This document shows, piece by piece, positions 39,583 to 48,675 of a stretch of DNA of 64,000 bases. This DNA comes from CAVRUD01 sp963849635 (GTDB lineage Bacteria; Chloroflexota; Chloroflexia; Thermomicrobiales; UBA6265), in NCBI GenBank assembly GCA_963849635.1, contig CAWKIA010000037.1:186001-250000 (forward strand), read 5' to 3'. The notes below the pieces were generated by a model, which saw only the letters and a list, made by a program, of their open reading frames with translations, ran no database searches and had not been told where the DNA came from. A program made the position numbers and the translations under genes. Each line of letters starts with the position of its first letter. The stretch's first letter is position 1.

Positions 39583-40347
39583 TCAGCCGGGTTCACGGCC
39601 GAAAAAGTCCGTACGGATGAGGGCGCGCTCTGGAATTTCGCGCTCATCGAGCTGCCGGAAGAGTTCCGTCCAGTCATACGAAGCGGCCTGTTGCGAGATC
39701 GTATAGGAGCCGTCCCGTTCGACATCAAGAACCGAGAATCGGGCAACCGGCTCGCAAAAGCAACCAAGTGAGCCCGGGTTGACGTAGCGTGCTCGCCCGG
39801 TGTGATCCGCCGCCGGATGATGGTGCCCGTAGAACACCAGATCCGCCGGTACGCGCTCAAACACCTTATCGAGCGTGTCTCCCGTGGGCTGTCGAACGAT
39901 ATCGACGAACCCGCTACCATCTTCTCGTAACCCGTAGTGGGTAAAGGCGACCCGGAGATGTCCATAGTGTTCTTCGATGACCCAGGGCCAACTCGCCACT
40001 ACCGACCTCAGGTCAGGGCCAAGTGCATTGTGAACCCAGTGATGATGGGCAGCCTCGCCCTCGCTCATCCACTCAGGGCGCATCTCCGGCAATCCATTGA
40101 CATACAACCTGTCGTGGTTGCCCATCACCAGACATAGATTGTCCTCCGTGAGGAGCAGCTCTAACGTTTCCCGAGGGAATGGACCAATCCCGATCGCGTC
40201 GCCGGTATGCACGATCGAATCACAGCCCACGGCACGGATGGATTCCAGCGCTGCCTCCAGTGCCGGAAGATTGGCATGAACATCGGTCATTACCGCGATC
40301 GCGTTTGTGCCATGCGATTGAACAAATTGACATTCCCAACCTATCAC
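39583..40347 (-). CDS. Metallophosphoesterase (YfcE/MJ0936-like)
   Basis: A 254-residue calcineurin-like phosphoesterase. Metal-binding motifs are MTDVHANLPALEA (DxH), VHTGDAIGIGPFP (GD), LVMGNHDRL (GNHD), VAFTHYG and VFYGHHHPA (GHxH), followed by RYVNPGSLG. Typical of small phosphodiesterases of unknown substrate. The N-terminus is about 17 residues longer than usual; no better start with a binding site was found. Confidence 0.87.
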   Translation of the reverse strand: MIGWECQFVQSHGTNAIAVMTDVHANLPALEAALESIRAVGCDSIVHTGDAIGIGPFPRETLELLLTEDNLCLVMGNHDRLYVNGLPEMRPEWMSEGEAAHHHWVHNALGPDLRSVVASWPWVIEEHYGHLRVAFTHYGLREDGSGFVDIVRQPTGDTLDKVFERVPADLVFYGHHHPAADHTGRARYVNPGSLGCFCEPVARFSVLDVERDGSYTISQQAASYDWTELFRQLDEREIPERALIRTDFFGREPG

Positions 40348-40415
40348 GGTCTAAACAGCCTTTGGAAGAAGAATGCGCTTCAATTGGGACGCACCGGTGC
40401 CGCTATCATATCCGC

Positions 40416-40674
40416 ATGAAAACTATGACGATGCTCCTTACAGAACGAAGAGGCCGAACGCGATCGAAGAGCAGCGCGTGAGCGGGGAATCACTCCCGAC
40501 GTTGTCCTCCACGATGCCGTCTCCGCCTACCTACGGAAATCCCACAGCAGAGTTCCAAACCATCTGAACCGCACGATGCCATCTCCGGAGTTGCCGGACG
40601 GCCAGATCTCTGGTTCATCGGCCGGGGCCGCTAGACGCCTCGCCAAGTCGGACAACGCGGTCCCGATTCGATAA
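40416..40674 (+). pseudogene. Antitoxin-like gene remnant, frameshifted
   Basis: ATG codons at 40416, 40425 and 40431 open a short frame that must shift by one base near 40430 to continue into an 80-residue frame ending at the TAA at 40672-40674. That frame reads EEAERDRRAARERGITPDVV, then LHDAVSAYLRK, which resembles the helical part of small plasmid-type antitoxins. It precedes a broken PIN toxin. Support is weak. Confidence 0.3.
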
Positions 40675-40820
40675 GGTTCTGGCGGAGATCGTTTACGCAG
40701 TATCTCCTTGAGGAAGACGGCGTCATACGCCCCGAAGGATCGAATCGAGAGGGCGAGAGCGGTGAACCCACCGAGACAGGGGTGACGACGTCGGGAGCAA
40801 AGCGCTGCATCGATCGGTCG

Positions 40821-41244
40821 ATCGCCATTGTGGACGCGAGCCGTGATCTGCGCAATCGACGTCTAGATCCCGACGGATATCGTTTTGCGAGATGCACCGA
40901 AGCTCTTCGAACGAGTCCAGCGCCGACTCGTCATTCCGGCCCTCGTTTCGTGCGCAGAGGCGTTGTATCTCGTCGGACAGCGACTCGGGCTCCAGCAAGC
41001 TGAGTCTCAGTTTCTTGCTTCCCTCGCAACCGATAGGACATCGCAGTCCCGTCGGCAGACGACTGGCCGCGAATCGCCGAACTTGTCCAGACATATCGGA
41101 GCCTGCGGCTCGGTGAGCGTCGATGCGTCGGTCGTCGCCCTTGCCGAACGCCTGAACACGGAACTGATTTTCACCATCGACCGCCGCCACTTCTCCGTGG
41201 TGCGGCCACGCCACGTTTCCGCCTTCCGCCTCTTGCCAGAATAG
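40821..41244 (+). pseudogene. PIN domain toxin, at least three frameshifts
   Basis: A VapC-type chain can be followed only by changing frame: IAIVDAS (40821 on), then LVIPALVSCAEALYLVGQRL with ESQFLASLA (about 40905-41030), then IAVPSADDWPRIAELVQTYR (about 41037-41110), then VDASVVALAERL and FTIDRRHFSVVRPRHVSAF to the stop at 41242-41244. The order and spacing match VapC proteins of about 140 residues. It is decayed or poorly sequenced. It pairs with the antitoxin-like remnant upstream. Confidence 0.55.
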
Positions 41245-41335
41245 AGTCGAAATTCCCGGCCCATTGGAAGCGATTCCCCGGTATGATCCCCGGATTGCGG
41301 TGAAACGCGTATGGCACTCGTATCGGGGAGATCTC

Positions 41336-42323
41336 ATGGCGGAGGAACGGTTTCTCGTCACCGGGGCATTGGGATGCATCGGGGCGTGGGCGGTCAGGCA
41401 GTTAGTCCTGGAAGGTGTCTCGGTCTGGACGTACGACCTGCCAGGCGATCCGCACCGGCTCAGGCTGGTGATGGACGACGATCAGATCGGTAAGGTCGGG
41501 TTCATCGAGGGCGACATCACTGACGCCAAGCACTTTGAAGCGGCCGTGCGCGACAACGGAATCACCCACATCCTGCATCTGGCCGCATTGCAGGTCCCGT
41601 TCGTGCGCGCCAACCCTGTCCTCGGAATGCACGTCAACGTGGTCGGCACGACGATCGTCTTCGAGACTGCCAAGGCGCTGGCAGATCAGGTCCAGAACGT
41701 CGTCTACACCAGCTCAACCGGAGTTTACGGCCACTCCGATCTCTACCCGAAGGGGCCACTCGCCCACGACGCCCCCCTGCTGCCACCGACGCTCTACGGC
41801 GTCACCAAGCAGGCGAACGAGTGGTCCGCGAAGGTCTACTGGAACGACTATAAGCTGAAGACAACCGGCCTCCGCCCCTTCTTCGTCTACGGCCCGGGCC
41901 GCGACCAGGGCATCAGCTCAGTGCCGACAAAGGCGATGCTCGCCGCCGCCGTTGGACGGCCGTACAAGATCGCGATGGGCGCGACCGCCGTCTACCAGCA
42001 CGCCGAAGACGTCGCGGCCGCTGCCATCAAGGCGGCCCGCGCCAACCTCGAAGGGGCGCCGGTCTTCAACCTGGGTGGCGCCTCGAAGACCATGGCCGAT
42101 GTCGTGGCCACGATTGCCGGCATCGTGCCTGAGATGGCCGGTCAGATCAGACTTCGACCCGATCCCATTTCCGATCCCCGAAGATGTCGACGGTAGCCCG
42201 CTCGACCGGGCACTTGGCGGCGTCACCTGGCGCCCGTTCGATCAGGGCGTGCGCCAGACGATCGAGCACTTCCGCGAGGCGGCGGCGGCAGGCCGGATCG
42301 ACGTCGACCGGGCGATTGGCTAG
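41336..42323 (+). CDS. NAD-dependent epimerase/dehydratase, one frameshift near the end
   Basis: About 328 residues, extended SDR fold. FLVTGALGCIGAWAV (NAD-binding GxxGxxG), HILHLAALQVP, YTSSTGVYG and the catalytic YGVTK pair are present, then RPFFVYGPGRDQG. The frame changes near 42150 (GTCAGATCAGACTTCG reads correctly with one A removed), after which the conserved end FPIPEDVDGSPLDRALGGV continues to the stop at 42321-42323. CGGGGAG precedes the ATG at 41336. Some proteins of this type are D-erythronate dehydrogenases found beside four-carbon acid-sugar kinases, which fits the kinase gene downstream (inference). Confidence 0.83.
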
Positions 42324-42364
42324 CCGATTCTTAGTCAGGGACGACGCATCACCAGGAGGCCTCA

Positions 42365-43138
42365 ATGGCAGAAGCATTCGGCCGGCTCAGCGGCAAATCG
42401 GCGGTCGTCACCGGTGCCGGATCTGGAATCGGGCGGGCGACCGCGGACCTCTTCGCCCGCGAAGGGGCTCGATTGGTCGTGACCGACATCAACGCGGACA
42501 CGATTTCCCGCGTGCAATCGGCGCTGATGGAGGCCGGAGCCGAGGTCGAGGCCGTCGTTGGGGATGTCTCCCAGGAGAACGACGTCAAGCTGATGGTCCA
42601 AGCGGCAATTGACCGCTACGGCCGCCTGGATGTGATGGTCGCGAACGCCGGAATCATCCCCCTCGGCGATGTGTTCGAGATGAGCGTCGCCGACTGGGAC
42701 AACGTCATGGCGGTCGATGGACGGGGGATGTTCCTCTCCTGCAAATACGCCATCGAGGCGATGCTCAAGACTGGCGGAGGTAGCATCGTCTGCCTGTCGT
42801 CGATCTCCGGCGAGGCGGGTCAGAAGCGGCAATCGGCCTACGGCCCGGCCAAGTTCGTCGCCTCCGGCCTGACTAAGCACCTGGCAATCGAGTGGGCGGA
42901 CAAGGGCATTCGGGTCAACGCCGTCGCCCCGGGCACGATCCGGACCGAGCGTGTCCAGCAACTCCCGAATGAGCCTGGCGGGCCGGAATACCTGGCCGCC
43001 ATCGAGAAGATGCACCCGATGGGCCGCATTGGCGAGCCCGTCGAAGTCGCCAAGGCGATCCTCTTCCTCGCGTCCGACGACGCCTCGTTCATTACCGGCG
43101 CGGTCTTACCCGTTGATGGCGGCTATCTCGCGCAGTAG
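42365..43138 (+). CDS. SDR family oxidoreductase
   Basis: A 257-residue classical short-chain dehydrogenase: VVTGAGSGIGRATA (cofactor), VANAG in place of NNAG, the catalytic Ser in CLSSISG, and YGPAK with the catalytic Tyr and Lys. The C-terminal ITGAVLPVDGGYLAQ is typical. Likely oxidises or reduces a sugar or polyol in the same pathway as its neighbours; substrate not readable. CAGGAGG lies seven bases before the ATG. Confidence 0.88.
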   Translation: MAEAFGRLSGKSAVVTGAGSGIGRATADLFAREGARLVVTDINADTISRVQSALMEAGAEVEAVVGDVSQENDVKLMVQAAIDRYGRLDVMVANAGIIPLGDVFEMSVADWDNVMAVDGRGMFLSCKYAIEAMLKTGGGSIVCLSSISGEAGQKRQSAYGPAKFVASGLTKHLAIEWADKGIRVNAVAPGTIRTERVQQLPNEPGGPEYLAAIEKMHPMGRIGEPVEVAKAILFLASDDASFITGAVLPVDGGYLAQ

Positions 43139-43156
43139 CCCTTTGGAGGCACAGCC

Positions 43157-43796
43157 ATGCCGACACTCGAATCGCTTGCCCTCTTCGCGCTCGCGTCCGC
43201 GGTGTTGATCCTGATCCCGGGGCCGGCCGTGCTCTACATCGTCGCCCGCAGCGTCCACCAGGGGCGAAAAGCGGGGATCGTCTCGGCGCTTGGCGTCGAG
43301 ATCGGCAGCATGGTCCATATCGTCGGTGCCGCGCTCGGTCTCTCCGCGATCCTGGTTTCCTCCTCAGTCGCTTTCTCGGTCGTGAAGTTCGCGGGCGCCG
43401 GCTACCTGATCTACCTTGGGATTCGCACGTTCCTTACCCGTGAAGAGCCAACCGACGCGGTCGTCATCGCGCCGATGAAGCTGCGCCGCCTCTTCGGGCA
43501 GGGCGTGATCGTCAATGTCCTCAACCCCAAGGTCGCCCTCTTCTTCTTTGCCTTCTTTCCCCAGTTCGTCGACCCCGACCGGGGTAGCGTCGCTCTCCAG
43601 ACGCTCGTGCTGGGCGTCGTTTTCTGCATCGTCGGCACCACCCTCGATTGCACCTGGGCGATGCTCGGCGGGATCGGCCGGCTCCTGGCTGAAGGGCAAT
43701 GTCCACTTCCTCCGCCGCCAACGGTTCGTCACCGGGGCGATCTACCTCGGACTGGGCGTGACGACCGCGTTCGCCGGACATGGCAAGAGCAAGTAG
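43157..43796 (+). CDS. LysE family exporter, one frameshift
   Basis: About 212 residues with six membrane helices. Family marks: LILIPGPAVLYIVARSVHQG (about 16-35), GAGYLIYLGIRTF and GVIVNVLNPKVALFFFAFFPQF. The frame changes near 43690; GGCTCCTGGCTGAAGG reads correctly with one G removed, giving the conserved end GNVHFLRRQRFVTGAIYLGL to the stop at 43794-43796. LysE/RhtB proteins export amino acids or related small molecules. Confidence 0.85.
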
Positions 43797-43797
43797 C

Positions 43798-43834
43798 GAG
43801 TTCCAAGTTCCAAGTAGCCCGTTCCAAGTTGCAC
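43798..43834. repeat. GTTCCAA short-tandem repeat
   Basis: GAGTTCCAAGTTCCAAGTAG followed by CCCGTTCCAAGTTGCAC: three copies of GTTCCAAGT in 36 bases, directly after the LysE stop. The same motif forms an array at 61396-61428. Confidence 0.8.
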
Positions 43835-43858
43835 TTTGTTATCAGACAGGGAGCGTAG

Positions 43859-45313
43859 ATGGCATCCCCCTTCGATGGACTCCCGCCGGAAGCCGACATT
43901 CCGGACCTGGAACAGCAGATCCGGGCGCAGGTCGCCGCGTCCCGGCGGATCGTGGTCGCCCTCGACGATGATCCGACCGGGGTCCAGACGGTCCACAACA
44001 CCCCGGTCCTGACCGTCTGGGATCGGGAAAGCCTCGCCGCGGAGCTTTTGCCCGACCCCGACACGGGAGCTATCCGCCCACTCTTCTTCATCCTGACGAA
44101 CTCGCGCAGCCTGCCGGAGGCCGAGGCGGTTCGCCTCAACGAATCGATCGCCCGCGAGCTTTTGGCCGCCCGGGATGCTATCAACGCGGACATCGCCGAG
44201 CCCACCGCCAGGATCGACGTCATCCTGGCAAGCCGCAGCGATTCAACGCTGCGCGGCCACTTTCCGGCCGAGCCGAACGCGCTCGCCCGCGTTCTCGGCG
44301 GGGTCGATGGGATCATCGTGGCTCCAGCATTCATCGAGGGCGGTCGCTTCACCATCGATGACATCCATTACGTCCGCGATGGGGAGACATTCACCCCAGC
44401 CGGTGATACCGAGTTCGCCCGCGATGCCACTTTCGGGTTTCGCAACTCGAATCTCCGCGAGTGGGTGGAAGAGAAGTCAGGCGGGGCCGTTCCCGCGTCG
44501 TCCGTCACGTCCCTCTCGATTGCCGACATCCGGCGCAACGGCCCTGACTGGATAGCGGACCAACTCAAGGCGGTCACCGGCGGCGTACCCGTCGTCATCA
44601 ATGCGGCCAGCTACGCCGATCTTGGCGTCGTATCGCTCGGGATCCTCAAGGCCGAAGCAGCCGGCAAGCGATTCGTCTACCGCACCGCGGCCTCGATCGT
44701 CCGGGCCCGGGCCGGCATCTCGCCCCGGACCCTGCTTACCCGGGCGGACCTGCTGGGGCCGAACGCCCCGCCGTACCTGCCGGGCCTGGTCGTTGTCGGG
44801 TCTCATGTCCGCCGCTCTGGTGAGCAACTCGCGGCTCTCCTTGAAGTACCGCGTGTGACCGGAATAGAACTCAACGTTCCCGATCTGCTCGGCGACGCCG
44901 GGACCAGGGAAGCGGCGGTTCTAAAGGCGGGCAACGCGGCCAACCAGGCTCTGCGCGCCGGGCGGACAGCGGTGATCTACACCTCTCGCCAGGTCGAGCA
45001 TGTTCACGGCGGCGGCGAGCACCAGCTCAATGTCAGCCAGACGGTCTCGGCGGCGCTCGTTGCCGCCGTCCGCCGGATCGAGGCGCGCCCCGGGTTCATC
45101 ATCGGCAAGGGCGGGATCACCTCAAGTGACATCGGCACCAGGGCGCTCGAGGCCCGGCGGGCACTTGTGCTCGGCCAGGTCCGGCCGGGAGTGCCCGTCT
45201 GGCGCCTCGGCGAGGAGAGTCGCTATCCAGGTCTGCCCTACGTCGTCTTCCCAGGCAATGTCGGCGATGCCGGCACGCTGGCCGAGATCGTCGTCGACCT
45301 GAGCGGCGCCTAG
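43859..45313 (+). CDS. Four-carbon acid sugar kinase family protein (DUF1537)
   Basis: A 484-residue kinase of the OtnK/DenK/LtnK group, which phosphorylates 3-oxo-tetronate or threonate-type C4 acids at O4. The N-terminal substrate domain has VALDDDPTGVQTVHNTPVLT and ILASRSDSTLRGHFPAEP; the linker FIEGGRFTIDDIHYV and the C-terminal ATP-binding part with GKGGITSSDIGTRAL and PGNVGDAGTL follow. All are family hallmarks. Its stop overlaps the convergent crcB stop by four bases. With the epimerase and SDR upstream it suggests a C4 sugar-acid pathway. Confidence 0.88.
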   Translation: MASPFDGLPPEADIPDLEQQIRAQVAASRRIVVALDDDPTGVQTVHNTPVLTVWDRESLAAELLPDPDTGAIRPLFFILTNSRSLPEAEAVRLNESIARELLAARDAINADIAEPTARIDVILASRSDSTLRGHFPAEPNALARVLGGVDGIIVAPAFIEGGRFTIDDIHYVRDGETFTPAGDTEFARDATFGFRNSNLREWVEEKSGGAVPASSVTSLSIADIRRNGPDWIADQLKAVTGGVPVVINAASYADLGVVSLGILKAEAAGKRFVYRTAASIVRARAGISPRTLLTRADLLGPNAPPYLPGLVVVGSHVRRSGEQLAALLEVPRVTGIELNVPDLLGDAGTREAAVLKAGNAANQALRAGRTAVIYTSRQVEHVHGGGEHQLNVSQTVSAALVAAVRRIEARPGFIIGKGGITSSDIGTRALEARRALVLGQVRPGVPVWRLGEESRYPGLPYVVFPGNVGDAGTLAEIVVDLSGA

Positions 45314-45683
45314 CGTAGCCAGCGCACCAGCGCGACGCCGGCCGCGCATCCGGCCAGCGCCAGCCCATTGGTACCGAGGATGTAGACCAGAGCGCGGCCG
45401 AGTTGCCCTCGGTCCGCCAGCAAAACCGCTTCGAAGGAAACGAACTGAATGTGGTGTAGCCGCCCAGGAATCCTGTGACGATCAGCAAGCGGAGGGCATG
45501 GTTCGGTGCATAGCGCTCGGCCAGGAGCATGACCAGGAACCCGATCGCGATCGACCCGAGGACGTTGATCGTCAGGGTACCTAGCGGAAATGTCGTGACG
45601 ACCCGGTCGTGGATTGCCCGGCCCATCGCGTACCGAGCATTTGCCCCGACAAATCCCCCCACTCCGACCCACAAGAAGTCCAA
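45310..45683 (-). CDS. crcB: CrcB/Fluc fluoride channel, one frameshift
   Basis: About 124 residues, four membrane helices, the dual-topology fluoride exporter. GGFVGANARYAMGR and the pore segment FPLGTLTINVLGS match the family, as does GFLGGYTTFSSF. The frame changes near 45450 within a T-run (one T probably missing), after which FEAVLLADRGQLGRALVYI continues to the end. No convincing fluoride riboswitch was found upstream. Confidence 0.87.
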
Positions 45684-45919
45684 TTGCCGCCTCCCATTCG
45701 CCCCGCATGCATATCCGAATCAGTGCCTCGCTGGCATTTCCATCCGACCTGCATGGTATCGTTGATGGCTGCACTGACGAGTCTTGCATACGCATCGGTG
45801 CGCTTCCGCCAGCGAGCCGGCCCGCCCAAGGCGCGGTATCCCGAGCATCGTTCCACGCAACACGCCCGCGGGTGGGCAAGAATGTCCCATGGGGATCACG
45901 GAGAGGCTTGACGGCGAGC

Positions 45920-47980
45920 ATGGGGGGATTCGATCGCGCGGACAGGCCAGTGACAGTCCAGCGAGCGACAACGGCCGATCAGATCCAGTCCAACGGTACG
46001 CTCGATCGGACCGACAACGGAACACGGTCCCATCCGGCGACCCCGGAGACCCCATCCGGAGTCCTGGCTACCGAGACGATCGTCCCGCCGGCCATCGGCA
46101 CGCCGGCGCCCAAGGCACCACGATCACCTCGTCGCCGACCATCGACTGTCCCCCGTGGCCGCACGGTCCGGCCGGTCGTACTGTCTACCGTGGATGCACC
46201 CGAGGTCGAGGAGCGGGCCCAGGGGTGGCAGCGTTTCGTCGTTCCCGGGGCGCTTGCCGTCGTCGTTCTTGTCGCGGTCCTGATTCGGGTCGCTGGGGCG
46301 CGGACCTTCACGCCCCAGGCTGACGAACCCGCGAGCATCCTCGCCGCCCATCAAATCGCCGAGAAGGGCGTTCCGATCCTTCCCTCTGGGACGCTCTACC
46401 TCCACGGGGCCACACTCTCATACCTCCTGACCCCATTCGTCTGGGCGGGATACGGTGATCTCGATGACCTCACCGCCATGCGGATGGTCAGCGTGCTGTT
46501 CGGCACTATCGCCGTGATCCTGACCTTTTTCCTGGCTCGCCGGGTCTCAGGCGCGTCCTGGGTTGGCGTCTTAGCCTCCTTCCTCCTTGCCATCGACCCG
46601 GTCAGCGTCGAGTGGGGCAGCCTGGCCCGGATGTACAGCGTCTTCCAGGCAACCACCACGGCCACAGTCTTGCTCTTCCTGCTCCTGCTAGTCCGGAAAC
46701 GCTCGACCCTGATGCTCGCGGGGTTTGTGCTGTGCTTCTGGCTGTCCATCTTCAGCCACCTCGGCGCGGCCCTCATCTGGCCCGGAATGGTCGCGATCTC
46801 GTTCGCCACCTACGGCAAGGGGTTTTTCCGCGAGCGCCGGGACCTGATCTACGCCTTGGCGGCCTGCTTGCTTGCCCCGCTTTCAATCTCCGCGATGAAC
46901 GCCGTCCTGCAGCCAAAGAACTACCGTCCGGATCTCAATTCGTCGTTCTTCTCGTTCGCCGGCGAAGGCCTGTTCAGCACGGAACGGATCAGACAGCCGC
47001 GGATCACCGCTTGGGACGCCCTGTTCGGCAACGGCAATATGTCGTCGTTCCTGCCGTTTGTCTTCGTCGTTCTCTGCGGCGCGCTCATCGGCAGCCTTTT
47101 CTTGCGGGCGCGGGCGGGGCATCAGGCCCGGGGCCACCAGGAGGGCGGGCGACTCGATGCGGTGCTCGATCCGGGTGAGCGCGACCGGCGCATCATGACG
47201 GGAGCAGTCCTCTCGATCTACTGGGGCGCGGTCCTGGCGGTGTGCTTCTTCACTGTCGAGCAGAAGCCGCGCTACCTGCTTCACGTCCATCCCCTGACGT
47301 ATGTTCTCTTCGCCCTGGGCGTGGCGCTCTTGCTTCAGCAATCGGGCCTGGCCACCCGGAACGTGGCCCTCTTCCACATCTGGCAGCGATGGCTGCCGCA
47401 GTCAGTCGCCGCGGCACTGGCGGTCGCCGTCGCGATCTTCGTCCTCGGCGGTGGACTCAACTGGCGCTTCTTCCGGCCGATTATCGACTCCGATCACATC
47501 GGCGGCGTCGAGTACGTTGCCGCGATGAAAGGTCCAGACGATCTCGTGATTGCCGCCCTGCCGGCCCCCGCCTATTTGGAGTTCGGTGGCGACGACAACC
47601 TGATGTTCATGGCCGGGGCGGAGGGCACCAACCGAATCAACCGCTACACCCGGATGGATGCCGACGGCCGCACGATCGACTACTGGGTCGGCGTCGATTC
47701 GATCGTCAGTACCCCCCAGCTCTGCAACGTGCTCACCGCCAATCCCGAGGCCTGGATCATCGTCGACGAAAACCGACTGACCGAGATCTGGGCGTTCAGT
47801 GGCCCGATGCGCGAGACCGTCCTGCGCATGACGGACCTTTACGCTGAGCTTGATGGCGGTGTCCAGATTTTTCACCGATTCACAACAGCTGGAGAGACGA
47901 GCGTCCGAACCTGCGCCCCCTTCAGCGGTAGCCCGGCTGAACTCCTGGTGCCGACGACCTTCCGGCCACGGGAAGGTTGA
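45920..47980 (+). CDS. Large membrane glycosyltransferase-like protein (PMT/GT-C type)
   Basis: A 686-residue multipass protein. A disordered Thr/Pro-rich tail (1-90) leads to about ten membrane helices. The GT-C signature is an acidic pair after helix 1: FTPQADEPASILAAHQI (about 133-149), then YLHGATLSYLLTPFVWAG and SVEWGSLARMYSVFQ, as in PMT_2/ArnT-like enzymes that move sugars from lipid carriers. A soluble C-terminal region (about 560-686) carries LWDYWVGV-like YWVGVDSIVS. Specificity unknown. Upstream in-frame codons overlap crcB, so the ATG at 45920 is preferred, though its binding site is weak. Confidence 0.75.
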   Translation: MGGFDRADRPVTVQRATTADQIQSNGTLDRTDNGTRSHPATPETPSGVLATETIVPPAIGTPAPKAPRSPRRRPSTVPRGRTVRPVVLSTVDAPEVEERAQGWQRFVVPGALAVVVLVAVLIRVAGARTFTPQADEPASILAAHQIAEKGVPILPSGTLYLHGATLSYLLTPFVWAGYGDLDDLTAMRMVSVLFGTIAVILTFFLARRVSGASWVGVLASFLLAIDPVSVEWGSLARMYSVFQATTTATVLLFLLLLVRKRSTLMLAGFVLCFWLSIFSHLGAALIWPGMVAISFATYGKGFFRERRDLIYALAACLLAPLSISAMNAVLQPKNYRPDLNSSFFSFAGEGLFSTERIRQPRITAWDALFGNGNMSSFLPFVFVVLCGALIGSLFLRARAGHQARGHQEGGRLDAVLDPGERDRRIMTGAVLSIYWGAVLAVCFFTVEQKPRYLLHVHPLTYVLFALGVALLLQQSGLATRNVALFHIWQRWLPQSVAAALAVAVAIFVLGGGLNWRFFRPIIDSDHIGGVEYVAAMKGPDDLVIAALPAPAYLEFGGDDNLMFMAGAEGTNRINRYTRMDADGRTIDYWVGVDSIVSTPQLCNVLTANPEAWIIVDENRLTEIWAFSGPMRETVLRMTDLYAELDGGVQIFHRFTTAGETSVRTCAPFSGSPAELLVPTTFRPREG

Positions 47981-48051
47981 TCAGGAGAATCTCCTGCCGG
48001 CAGTGGGACGAAAGCCTGTCCTAGCGTTCATGGTCGGCCCGTAGATCCACT

Positions 48052-48592
48052 CTACCCACCATCGCCCCGACCGCGATCAGCATCGTGCTGCGTCCACAGA
48101 TCTTCGAGCCAAGCTGGGATCGTCGCATCCGGGCGCTCCTCGTCGCGGGGGTAGTAGCCCTTGATGTCGATGATGGGGGTGCCGTCCCAAGCGTCGATGC
48201 CGGCGACCGTGAGTCGGTTCCCCTCCCGCCGGATCAGTCGGGGGCAGGCGATGCCGATCGGGCTTGGCCGTTTGGGGGTACGGGTGGAGAAAAAGCCGAC
48301 CGGTGGTAAGCCGGAGGCATCCTCGGCGGCGCGGCGCGTACCGGACGTGCGGCGGCGGTCGGCCCTGATCAAGGTAGAAGAGCACGACCAGATGGCTGAA
48401 CTCCTCGATACCGGCCAGGCCGTCTTCCCACCTGGGCAGGATCTCGAGGATGCTCTCTGCCCAGGGATCGAGGAACTCTCCCGGGTCGGTGTGCCCTTCG
48501 GGACGGCGGACCCAGCCGATCGCCTGCACTCGGAACCAATGTGTTGCCGTGGAATCCGGCACCGATAGCCCTCCCTGTCCTATCTCGTCCAT
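48052..48592 (-). CDS. TrmO/TsaA-like tRNA methyltransferase, one frameshift
   Basis: About 179 residues. The TsaA/UPF0066 fold is shown by RVQAIGWVRRPEG at the start, FSHLVVLFYLDQ, GFFSTRTPKRPSPIGIACPR and IDAWDGTPIIDIKGYYP. TrmO methylates threonylcarbamoyl-adenosine at position 37 of some tRNAs. The frame changes near 48330, between the FYLDQ and GFFSTR segments. The ATG at 48592 gives a normal N-terminus; upstream codons are less likely. Confidence 0.8.
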
Positions 48593-48675
48593 CACGATCG
48601 ACCCAGGGCACATCGTACCCGGATGTGCCGCCGTTCTGGCGAACAACCTCCACCGTTGAGTCCATCGGGAGCGCG

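Noticed and set aside
45684..45780. Possible fluoride riboswitch upstream of crcB
   Set aside because: A GGATGG and a CTGAT element can be found on the minus strand, but the conserved pseudoknot pairing of the known motif could not be built.
45614..45919. N-terminal extension of the membrane glycosyltransferase
   Set aside because: It would overlap crcB on the other strand, and its residues are unlike a protein N-terminus; the ATG at 45920 is preferred.
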